A stretch of DNA of 64,000 nucleotides, taken from positions 1 to 64,000 of the forward strand of contig CALLFA010000057.1 of assembly GCA_937997635.1 (NCBI GenBank), read 5' to 3'. Numbering within the stretch: the first letter of the stretch is position 1; the number at the start of each line of letters is the position of its first letter. Positions 56,193 to 63,273 of this stretch are shown here, piece by piece. Below the pieces are notes generated by a model that was not told where the DNA came from, made no database searches, and saw only the letters and a program-made list of their open reading frames with translations. The stretch is from an uncultured Saprospiraceae bacterium. Its GTDB lineage: Bacteria > Bacteroidota > Bacteroidia > Chitinophagales > Saprospiraceae. The position numbers and the translations under genes are program-made.

Positions 56193-57686
56193 TTATTTAA
56201 TGAATTCTTGCTTCACTTCTTCATAAGATGGCAACTTCTTTTTATGCCACTTACTCACTATTTTCCCATCTTTCCACAACACGATCCCTGGATTCGATCT
56301 CACTATTGTCTTTAAAAGGATATCGTCGGCTGTATACATGTCTAGTCCTAAGCCCAATTCTTCTTTTAAATCTGCTAACTGTTCTGCTCCAGAACCACCT
56401 ACCACAGCATATGTCTTATATCCATCAGCACTTGCTTTTTGTGTAAATGGCTTGATGATTGAAGTATAGTCATCTGCAAAAGATTCATCCCATTTATAAT
56501 CTGTATACGTGTAGTTTTTCTGTTGAATGTCAGCAATGGATTTTTCAATGATGAAGTCACCATCAGCATCCTTGGTCTGAAGCGTATCTAATTTCATAAT
56601 GGTATCCATGTAGGTACTCTGCACTTCCTCACTCCCAGCACCTTTCAATTTATAGCTGACAATCATGACAGCATAGTTCGGATCGTTCAGTATATCCTCA
56701 GTTTTGTCGTATCCATCTGTATCTACAATCTCAAATTCACTAATCTTTGATGGTACTAATGTTGGTTCAGATTTGATCTGGTCGACCACCCATCCTTCAT
56801 CTTTCGGATAAGATTTGTAGATCGCCATATAATCTGGGTTCATGATCGATGCAATCTCTCCAGTCTTAGTATTTGTAAATTCCCATCCGATTATATCCAC
56901 ATCAGCAAGTGCTTGCATTTCGATGGCTTTTTGTTCACGAACGTTCGCGTTTTTCTTAAATGGTCTAAAGTCTGCATGTGGAATATCCCAGACAAAATTA
57001 CTTAGACAATAGATGATGAGTCCAACTATAGAAGCAACAACAATCATATCTCTAAGCCTTAAAGAGAACAATTGGTGCATCGATTTATGCTTAAATAAGA
57101 AGAAGATTGCTGGCACCATTAATGCCAAATCCTTGAAGAAAGATATTTTAGGTTTTAGTTTAATGAAATCACCAAAACAACCACAATCTGTAACCTGTTG
57201 ATTTGTTTCTTTAAATGCACCCCATTGGCCAAACTGGAAAAAATTCACATCAGGAGGCACATAGCCTGTAAGGAATGTAAAACCAGTGAGTCCTGTAAAA
57301 AACAAAAGCAATATAAAAAACATCCAACTCAACGCTTTTGGTCTATGTCCCATAATCAGCATGATTCCCAAAACAATCTCAAATATGATGACGAACATCG
57401 AAATGCCGATTTGATATTGAGATAGAAATGGAAAAAGAGGTGATAGAAAACTAAACCAAGTACCACTAAATACAGATTCGAATGCTGTGAAATAGTCAGC
57501 GATTTTGAAGCCCATTCCCATTGGATCTACGGCTTTTACCCAACCTGAAAAAATGTAGAATGCACCGCAAAAATTCTGTAGATATGTCATGAGCCAGGAC
57601 TTATGACCCTTCATGATCAAACCCACAATTAAGGTGAGGACGATAGCGACTGATCCTATGACCAGAAGTAATGTTTGCAGATTCAT
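56193..57686 (-). CDS. BT_3928-like DoxX/MauE-type membrane protein with C-terminal redox-like domain
   Basis: From ATG 57686, which lies after a -7 element (a longer start at 57752 would precede it), the protein has 497 residues. The N-terminal ~250 residues contain about seven helices of the DoxX/MauE type, with CGAFYIFSGWVKAVDPMG and a TDCGCFGDFIKL loop. The soluble ~240-residue C-terminus ends with NPGIVLWKDGKIVSKWHKKKLP, a thioredoxin-like closing. Family members are linked to respiration or redox maintenance; the exact role is unknown. It is upstream of nusB. Confidence 0.82.
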   Translation of the reverse strand: MNLQTLLLVIGSVAIVLTLIVGLIMKGHKSWLMTYLQNFCGAFYIFSGWVKAVDPMGMGFKIADYFTAFESVFSGTWFSFLSPLFPFLSQYQIGISMFVIIFEIVLGIMLIMGHRPKALSWMFFILLLFFTGLTGFTFLTGYVPPDVNFFQFGQWGAFKETNQQVTDCGCFGDFIKLKPKISFFKDLALMVPAIFFLFKHKSMHQLFSLRLRDMIVVASIVGLIIYCLSNFVWDIPHADFRPFKKNANVREQKAIEMQALADVDIIGWEFTNTKTGEIASIMNPDYMAIYKSYPKDEGWVVDQIKSEPTLVPSKISEFEIVDTDGYDKTEDILNDPNYAVMIVSYKLKGAGSEEVQSTYMDTIMKLDTLQTKDADGDFIIEKSIADIQQKNYTYTDYKWDESFADDYTSIIKPFTQKASADGYKTYAVVGGSGAEQLADLKEELGLGLDMYTADDILLKTIVRSNPGIVLWKDGKIVSKWHKKKLPSYEEVKQEFIK

Positions 57687-57709
57687 ATATTCAAATAAGA
57701 ATTGGTGAA

Positions 57710-57717
57710 CAAATATA
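57710..57717 (-). promoter_or_regulatory. -7 element (TATATTTG) of the BT_3928-like gene
   Basis: On the minus strand an exact TAnnTTTG match lies 24 bp upstream of the ATG at 57686. This supports that start over the in-frame ATG at 57752, which would be upstream of the promoter element. Confidence 0.45.
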
Positions 57718-57851
57718 CATATTAAACTTTGACTTATATGTTCAAAAAACAAATTAAGAACAATAATTTTTGCAAAGTAAACTCATATTCTTGATCGATA
57801 TTCTTTCAAAATGTGTTTAATTCGTCAATGAATTGTTAAGCCTTCATCTAC

Positions 57852-58718
57852 ATGGTTCTATTACTGCTGTGTCTTCTTGCAAATGTGTCTCTCGGACTAC
57901 TGTTTAAGGTCTTTCCAAAGTATGGCATTCGCAACCTACCGACAATTGTCATTAACTATATGTCGTCTATCGTTGTAGGAAGTGTTCTTGCTGGTAAGAT
58001 CATCATCACTAAGGAAGTGATTCATTCACCAGGTATTGGTTACATTATCGCACTCAGCCTACTCTTTATCGTAGGATTCAATGTGCTTGGAAGGGCTTTT
58101 CAGATTGCAGGAATGTCCTTGACGACCATTATTCAAAAGATGTCTATTCTTATTAGTGCGATTTTTGCCATAGTGGTATACAACGAACTCGTCAGTGTTC
58201 AAAAGGTTGTAGGACTCATTCTTGCTGTAGCTGCAATCGTATTTGTGTACTATGTTCCCAAGAGCGAAAGACAGCAGTTGGGTAAGGATTGGAAAGTCAT
58301 TGCATATCCTTTCATTGCGTTTGTATTGAGTGGCATTATTGAAGTCATACTATTGGTTGTCGGCAAAGAAGGCTTAATGATGGACAGCATATCATTTGTG
58401 TCCCATTCTTTTGCCTTAGCAAGTATCATAGGAATTGCAGTTATGGCATTTACGACCAGACCTTTTATCAAACCTCAGGAGATTCTAGCTGGCATTGTCC
58501 TTGGCATTCCCAATTTTCTAACCATTTACTTGCTGATTGTCTTGGTCGAACAAGGCTGGGATGGTTCAGTCTTATTCCCCATCAACAACATTGGCATTGT
58601 CCTATTGTCAGCATTAGCAGGAGTCTTGTTGTTTAATGAAAAAATGGACAAGTATAAGCGGATAGGATTAGCGTTATCGCTGGCGTCTATTGTGTTGATT
58701 GGAATGGAGTTGGTTTGA
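57852..58718 (+). CDS. EamA/DMT-superfamily transporter
   Basis: This 288-residue inner-membrane protein has ten hydrophobic segments in two repeats, for example the first helix MVLLLLCLLANVSLGLLFK and a late NNIGIVLLSALAGVLLFNEKM with the EamA end-of-repeat motif. DMT transporters move metabolites or drugs; the substrate cannot be inferred. Its stop codon is followed immediately by a 24-bp minisatellite. Confidence 0.85.
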   Translation: MVLLLLCLLANVSLGLLFKVFPKYGIRNLPTIVINYMSSIVVGSVLAGKIIITKEVIHSPGIGYIIALSLLFIVGFNVLGRAFQIAGMSLTTIIQKMSILISAIFAIVVYNELVSVQKVVGLILAVAAIVFVYYVPKSERQQLGKDWKVIAYPFIAFVLSGIIEVILLVVGKEGLMMDSISFVSHSFALASIIGIAVMAFTTRPFIKPQEILAGIVLGIPNFLTIYLLIVLVEQGWDGSVLFPINNIGIVLLSALAGVLLFNEKMDKYKRIGLALSLASIVLIGMELV

Positions 58719-59025
58719 CGCCATCCCAAAAGCGAGGTTACGAGCGTCCTAACGAGCGAGGCCACGAACGACTCAACAAGTGAGCCCGCGAACGACCCAA
58801 CAAGGGAGCCCGCGAACGACCCAACAAGTGAGCCCGCGAACGACCCAACAAGTGAGCCTGCGAACACCCCAACAAGTGAGCCTGCGAACGACCCAACAAG
58901 TGAACCTGCGAACACCCCAACAAGCGAGCCTGCAAACACCCCAACAAGCGAGCCTGCGAACACCCCAACAAGTGAGCCTGCGAACACCCTAACAAGTGAG
59001 CCTGCGAACACCCCAATAAGCGCCC
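58717..59025. repeat. 24-bp minisatellite array A (about 12-13 units)
   Basis: Eleven full 24-bp units from 58741 (core CGAACGACCCAACAAGTGAG plus CCTG/CCCG) are flanked by degenerate partial units. The first begins at the DMT transporter stop and the last ends 10 bp before the yigZ -7 element. The unit is related to array C after coaE. Long open frames on both strands here reflect the multiple-of-three period. Confidence 0.92.
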
Positions 59026-59034
59026 AAAAACAGT

Positions 59035-59042
59035 TATCTTTG
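59035..59042 (+). promoter_or_regulatory. -7 element (TATCTTTG) of yigZ
   Basis: A TAnnTTTG match ends 6 bp before GTG 59049. It overlaps the in-frame TTG at 59040, which argues for the GTG as start and for a very short 5' UTR. Confidence 0.5.
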
Positions 59043-59048
59043 CCCCCT

Positions 59049-59714
59049 GTGATCAAAGACTCCTATCGTACCATCCATAAGCCAGGAAAAGGCGAATTCA
59101 AATCAAAAGGAAGTAAATTCTTTGCTTATGCTTCTCATGTCAATACCATTGAAGAGGTCAAAGACGCATTGGATAAACTGAAAGCAGAACACTTCAAATC
59201 TCGACATGTTTGTTATGCTTATCGGCTTGATCATCAAGGTGATCAATACCGAGCTAATGACGATGGCGAACCTTCTGGAACTGCCGGATTGCCTATTCTA
59301 AATGTGTTAAAAAGTCATGAACTTGTAAAGACATTGATTGCAGTGGTTCGGTATTTTGGAGGCACCAAATTGGGAGTTTCAGGGCTTATTGAAGCTTACA
59401 AACTTAGTGCAGATGACGCTATACAACAAACTGATATTCAAGAAGATTACATCTATGATGTGATCAAACTTGAGTTCCCATATGACGAGCTTGGAAACTT
59501 GATGAATTGCGTTGCCAAATCAAGTTTCAAAATCATTGAACAATCCTATGATGAAGTACCATTTCTGAAGCTTGCGATTAGAAAATCCTTGTCGGAAAAA
59601 AATATGTTGAGCATCTATAGTCAGCTTTTAGGTTATGATATTACAGATATGGCATTAACGAAAGAACATGTGGTCAAACATGTTTATCTTGACGAATACG
59701 AAGGTAGATTATGA
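59049..59714 (+). CDS. yigZ: YigZ/IMPACT-family protein
   Basis: From GTG 59049 the protein has 221 residues. It shows the UPF0029/IMPACT N-terminal fold: SKFFAYASHVNTIEEVKDAL, SRHVCYAYRLDH, NDDGEPSGTAGLPIL, and AVVRYFGGTKLGVSGLIEAY. A C-terminal ferredoxin-like domain (DUF1949 type) follows. Proposed roles are in translation or ribosome-associated regulation; the biochemical function is unsettled. It overlaps coaE by 4 bp. Confidence 0.92.
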   Translation: MIKDSYRTIHKPGKGEFKSKGSKFFAYASHVNTIEEVKDALDKLKAEHFKSRHVCYAYRLDHQGDQYRANDDGEPSGTAGLPILNVLKSHELVKTLIAVVRYFGGTKLGVSGLIEAYKLSADDAIQQTDIQEDYIYDVIKLEFPYDELGNLMNCVAKSSFKIIEQSYDEVPFLKLAIRKSLSEKNMLSIYSQLLGYDITDMALTKEHVVKHVYLDEYEGRL

Positions 59715-60298
59715 TAACAATAGGCATTACGGGTGGAATTGGAAGTGGCAAAACAACGTGCTGTAAACTGTTTGAAGAATTGGGCACTCCTGTGTATTAC
59801 GCAGACACAAGAGCAAAGCAATTGATGATAAGCAACAAACCATTAAAAACACAGATCAAAGCTTTGCTAGGAGATGACGCTTATCATACAAATGGTAGGC
59901 CCAACAGACCGTACATCGCATCCAAAATATTTAACGATAAGCAGCTTCTAAAAAAGATGAATGGCCTAGTCCACCCTGCAGTCGGAATGGATGTTATCGG
60001 ATGGGCTCAAGTGCAACAGTCACCCTACGTTATGTATGAAGCTGCCTTATTGGTAGAAAATGGTTCGTACAAAAACTTCAACAAATTAATCGTCGTGACA
60101 TGTCCAAAAGATGAACGGATCAAACGCGTCATGAAAAGAGACAATATCTCCAAAGAAGCTGTTCTTGCAAGAATGAAAAACCAATTACCTGAAAAGAAAA
60201 AAGTGGCTGTTGCAGATTTCATTATTGATAATAGTGGGAATCAAAAATTGGATGTTCAAATTAGGCGCATACATAAAGAGATAATTTCGGGCGGCTAG
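59711..60298 (+). CDS. coaE: Dephospho-CoA kinase
   Basis: This 195-residue P-loop kinase catalyses the last step of CoA synthesis. It has ITIGITGGIGSGKTTCCKLF (Walker A), YYADTRAKQLM, LVHPAVGMDV, YEAALLVENGSYKNF and VTCPKDERIKRVMKRD. The 3' end of the gene (GGGCGGCTAGTGCC, including the stop) resembles the unit of the minisatellite that follows at once. Confidence 0.96.
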   Translation: MITIGITGGIGSGKTTCCKLFEELGTPVYYADTRAKQLMISNKPLKTQIKALLGDDAYHTNGRPNRPYIASKIFNDKQLLKKMNGLVHPAVGMDVIGWAQVQQSPYVMYEAALLVENGSYKNFNKLIVVTCPKDERIKRVMKRDNISKEAVLARMKNQLPEKKKVAVADFIIDNSGNQKLDVQIRRIHKEIISGG

Positions 60299-60490
60299 TG
60301 CCTTTCTGGGGCGGCTGCGCCTTGTTGGGTCGGCTGACGCCTTATTGGGTCGGCTGGCGCCTTGTTGGGTCGGCTGGCGCCTTGTTGGGTCGGCTGGCGC
60401 CTTGTTGGGTCGGCTGGCGCCTTGTTGGGTCGGCTGGCGCCTCGTTGGGGCGGCTGGCGCCTCTTTGGGGCGGCTGGCGCCTCGTTGGCT
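60288..60490. repeat. 20-bp minisatellite array B after coaE
   Basis: About nine units of CTTGTTGGGTCGGCTGGCGC follow, with a degenerate first unit that overlaps the coaE stop codon (GGGCGGCTAGTGCCTTTCTG). Internal units at 60361-60440 are identical. Each unit contains the palindrome GGCGCC. The CTTGTTGGG core is the reverse complement of the CCCAACAAG core in arrays A and C. Confidence 0.92.
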
Positions 60491-60520
60491 TACTGATCAG
60501 TCTCAAACGAGCTGTTAGTA

Positions 60521-60880
60521 AACCAACAAGCGAGGTCACGAGCGCCCCAACAAGCGAGGTCACGAGCGCCCCAACAAGCGAGGTCACGAGCGCCCCAACA
60601 AGCGAGCCTGCGAGCACCCCAACAAGCGAGGTCACGAGCGCCCCAACAAGCGAGGTCACGAGCGCCCCAACAAACGAGGTCACGAGCGCCCCAACAAACG
60701 AGGTCACGAGCGCCCCAACAAACGAGGTCACGAGCGCCCCAACAAGCGAGGTCACGAGCGCCCCAACAAGCGAGGCCACGAGCGCCCCAACAAGCGAGGC
60801 CACGAGCGCCCCAACAAGCGAGGTCACGAGCGCCCCAACAAGCGAGGCCACGAGCGCCCCAACAGCGAGCCTGCGAGCGT
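60521..60880. repeat. 24-bp minisatellite array C (about 15 units)
   Basis: About 15 units of 24 bp with core AGCGCCCCAACAAGCGAGGT follow array B after a 40-bp unique stretch. Variants are GGTCACGA, GGCCACGA and GCCTGCGA. It shares the CCCAACAAG core with array A, in the same orientation, and is inverted relative to array B. No gene is credible between 60299 and 60970. Confidence 0.92.
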
Positions 60881-60970
60881 CCCTTCCCCCACATTTCCAC
60901 CTTAATCAATAAATGCCTATGTTTGCGCAAAATTAGATAGTTACCTAAATGGAGACTGAGTCGGTACATT

Positions 60971-61918
60971 ATGATTCGCCACTATGTAAAAAAAGACCTC
61001 AAGGTTTCAGAGATAGAAGCTCTGCAGACTTCAAGTTGGATTAATATCCAGCCGCCCTTCAATCATGAAGAACTCAACTCCCTTGCCACTCGCCTTTCTA
61101 TACCACTTGATTTCTTAACAGATTCACTCGATATTGACGAGCGATCACGTTATGAACGAGAAGATGACATTATACTCATTGTCATAAATACACCCATCAT
61201 TAATGAAAAAGGAAAAGAAAGTGAGGCTATCTATATAACCGCGCCAATTGGTATCATTTTGACTGCAGAAAACATCATTACCATTACTTCTGTAGAAAAT
61301 CCGATCATTCAAAAGTTTTTAGAAAACCGAGTCAAACATTTCAATCCCAGAGATCATCAAATGTTTGTCCTTCAGCTATTCGAGCAAACAGTGTTTAGGT
61401 TTTTGGAATGTTTGAAAAAGCTGAATCTTAAGCGAAATCTGATCGAGCAAGAATTGTACAATAGCAGTCGGAATAAAGAATTACAAGAACTTCTACGGAT
61501 TGAGAAAAGTTTGGTCTACTTCGTAAATTCATTGAGCTCGAATGAGTTATTGAAGATGAAAATGAAGCGAACTGACTTATTGAAGATTCGTGACATCGAA
61601 GAACATATGGATCTCTTTGAAGACATCATCATCGACAACAGTCAGGCCTTGGAGATGTCGAATGTCTATACCAATATCTTGAGCGGGACCATGGAGGCTT
61701 ATGCATCTATTGTCTCCAATAATTTGAATTTCTTTATCCAGCGGTTGACCATCATCACCATCATATTGATGTTGCCGACATTGATTGCCAGTTTGTTTGG
61801 GATGAATGTCGATCTACCATTCTCTGATAGTAAGTATACGTTTTACTTCATCCTTGTAGCTTCTCTTGTTCTAGGCTTTTTGATGATTTGGTTTTTGAGG
61901 AGACGGAAGGTTATATAG
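60971..61918 (+). CDS. corA: CorA-family magnesium/divalent cation transporter
   Basis: This 315-residue protein has a cytoplasmic N-terminal domain with a long helical stalk (~1-250). Two C-terminal membrane helices follow, the first ending in the selectivity motif GMNVDLPF. The short basic C-terminus (RRRKVI) is typical. It forms pentameric channels for Mg2+ or related ions. A 15-bp repeat array begins 10 bp after the stop. Confidence 0.92.
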   Translation: MIRHYVKKDLKVSEIEALQTSSWINIQPPFNHEELNSLATRLSIPLDFLTDSLDIDERSRYEREDDIILIVINTPIINEKGKESEAIYITAPIGIILTAENIITITSVENPIIQKFLENRVKHFNPRDHQMFVLQLFEQTVFRFLECLKKLNLKRNLIEQELYNSSRNKELQELLRIEKSLVYFVNSLSSNELLKMKMKRTDLLKIRDIEEHMDLFEDIIIDNSQALEMSNVYTNILSGTMEAYASIVSNNLNFFIQRLTIITIILMLPTLIASLFGMNVDLPFSDSKYTFYFILVASLVLGFLMIWFLRRRKVI

Positions 61919-61928
61919 GAGGGGTTAG

Positions 61929-62033
61929 GAGCTAGGTTGCTAGGGGCTAGGTTGCTAGGGGCTAGGTTGCTAGGAGCTAGGTTGCTAGGAGCTAGGTCGC
62001 TAGGGGCTAGGTTGCTAGGGGCCAGGTTGTTAG
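61929..62033. repeat. 15-bp minisatellite array D after corA
   Basis: Seven consecutive 15-bp units (GGGCTAGGTTGCTAG with GAGC, GTCG and GTTG variants) fill 61929-62033. The period is exact. The corA end AGGTTATATAG resembles the unit's AGGTTGCTAG, so the array may derive from it. Confidence 0.93.
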
Positions 62034-62055
62034 AATTAGATAATTAAAGTATACG

Positions 62056-62081
62056 AACATTTGAACAATTGTTAAAATGTT
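62056..62081. promoter_or_regulatory. 26-bp palindromic operator upstream of the ArsR gene
   Basis: The sequence starts AACATTTGAACAATTG and ends TTAAAATGTT. It is its own reverse complement except for one mismatched pair, with AATT at the centre. It lies 14 bp before the ArsR-family start codon, a typical site for autoregulation. A related half-like stretch (AACATTTGAATAATTGAAC) lies between the ArsR and TauE genes near 62420. Confidence 0.75.
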
Positions 62082-62094
62082 ATAACTTTACAGC

Positions 62095-62406
62095 ATGAAT
62101 GAGTTTTCAGTAACATTACCTAAGGAGAAATTGCAAACTGGAGCAAGGCTTTTAAAGGTATTGGCGCATCCAGTCAAACTTGAAATATTACAATACTTAG
62201 GCAACCATGGCCCTATGGATGTGTCATCTCTTTGCGAACGGGTTGGTGCAGATTGTGAAATTAGCATGATGTCTCATCACCTTGCTAAAATGAAAGATAA
62301 CGGCATTCTCACTTCAGATAAAATTGGAAAGCAAGTCTTTTATTCGATTGCCGACACTTCTGTCTTAAAACTTTTATCCTGTTTAGATCAATGTGAATTG
62401 ATTTAA
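62095..62406 (+). CDS. ArsR-family transcriptional repressor (possibly sulfur-sensing)
   Basis: This 103-residue winged-helix protein has LLKVLAHPVKLEILQYL and the recognition helix region EISMMSHHLAKMKDNGIL, then KQVFYSIAD. Four Cys (47, 54, 96, 100) are present, which could allow persulfide or metal sensing, as in SqrR/BigR. The neighbours, a TauE/SafE exporter and a persulfide-dioxygenase-like protein, favour sulfide or persulfide over metals. It probably binds the palindrome just upstream. Confidence 0.85.
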   Translation: MNEFSVTLPKEKLQTGARLLKVLAHPVKLEILQYLGNHGPMDVSSLCERVGADCEISMMSHHLAKMKDNGILTSDKIGKQVFYSIADTSVLKLLSCLDQCELI

Positions 62407-62458
62407 TCTTTTTTTATCAAACATTTGAATAATTGAACAAGTATTGAAAAGTTAAACT

Positions 62459-63256
62459 GTGGAAATAGCTGGATACATAATGGCTTTATTGATTGGTATA
62501 ACACTTGGCCTGATAGGAGGAGGAGGCTCAATACTAGCAGTACCTGTCTTAGCTTATATGTTTCATCTCGATGAGAAGATAGCAACTGGATACTCCTTAT
62601 TTATAGTAGGTACAGCAGCATTAGTGGGAGGAGCACGACAAAGTAAGAAAGGATGTGTAGATTGGCGCACTGCCATCGTGTTTGGTTTGCCAGCGATTAT
62701 TGGCGTCTGGATAATTAGGCACTATGTCATACCTATTTTACCAAATGTTTTATTCACTGTGGGTGAATTAGATTTTACGAGAAGGATGGGTATGCTTGGA
62801 CTGTTCGCATTGCTTATGTTTTTAGCTGCATATGCCATGTTAAATGATACAGAAAGAAATAGTGGAACAGGAGAAGTAACATACAATTACCCACTCATCA
62901 TTATAGAAGGTTTAATTGTCGGAGGGTTAACTGGTTTTGTTGGTGCAGGAGGTGGATTTCTGATAATACCAGCATTAGTGCTCATAGCAAATTTAGAAAT
63001 TAAAACAGCGATTGGTACATCACTGATCATTATAGCTTTAAAATCCTTATTAGGCTTTTTCATGGGAGACGCACTTGTGATGGATATAGATTGGGGATTT
63101 CTTTTTGTATTTACCAGTATTGCCGTAGCAGGCATTTTTCTTGGCATTTACATCAATCAATACATCGATGGTAGAAAACTCAAGAAAGGATTTGGATATT
63201 TTATAATAGTCATGGCGGTATTCATATTCGCTATGGAATTTTTAATTCAACAATAA
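62459..63256 (+). CDS. TauE/SafE-family sulfite/anion exporter
   Basis: This 265-residue inner-membrane protein has about eight helices. It shows the glycine-rich family repeats LIGITLGLIGGGGSILAVP and LTGFVGAGGGFLIIP, each followed by GYSL/GTSL motifs (ATGYSLFIVG, IGTSLIIIA). The start is GTG 62459, or ATG 62480. TauE/SafE proteins export sulfite or sulfonates. In this context it would export sulfite made by the downstream dioxygenase. Confidence 0.9.
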   Translation: MEIAGYIMALLIGITLGLIGGGGSILAVPVLAYMFHLDEKIATGYSLFIVGTAALVGGARQSKKGCVDWRTAIVFGLPAIIGVWIIRHYVIPILPNVLFTVGELDFTRRMGMLGLFALLMFLAAYAMLNDTERNSGTGEVTYNYPLIIIEGLIVGGLTGFVGAGGGFLIIPALVLIANLEIKTAIGTSLIIIALKSLLGFFMGDALVMDIDWGFLFVFTSIAVAGIFLGIYINQYIDGRKLKKGFGYFIIVMAVFIFAMEFLIQQ

Positions 63257-63273
63257 AAATTAAAATTAGATAT

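Noticed and set aside
58526-59056. Long minus-strand ORF with an 8-residue repeat (GVFAGSLV-like)
   Set aside because: It is open only because the 24-bp array period is a multiple of three. Other frames on both strands are open too, and the ORF overlaps the ends of real genes.
60298-60969. Several overlapping repeat-encoded ORFs on both strands (TSEVTSAP-, VGALVTSL- and CWGARDLA-like repeats)
   Set aside because: All arise from the 20- and 24-bp arrays. None has a start, signal or composition that stands out from the other frames.
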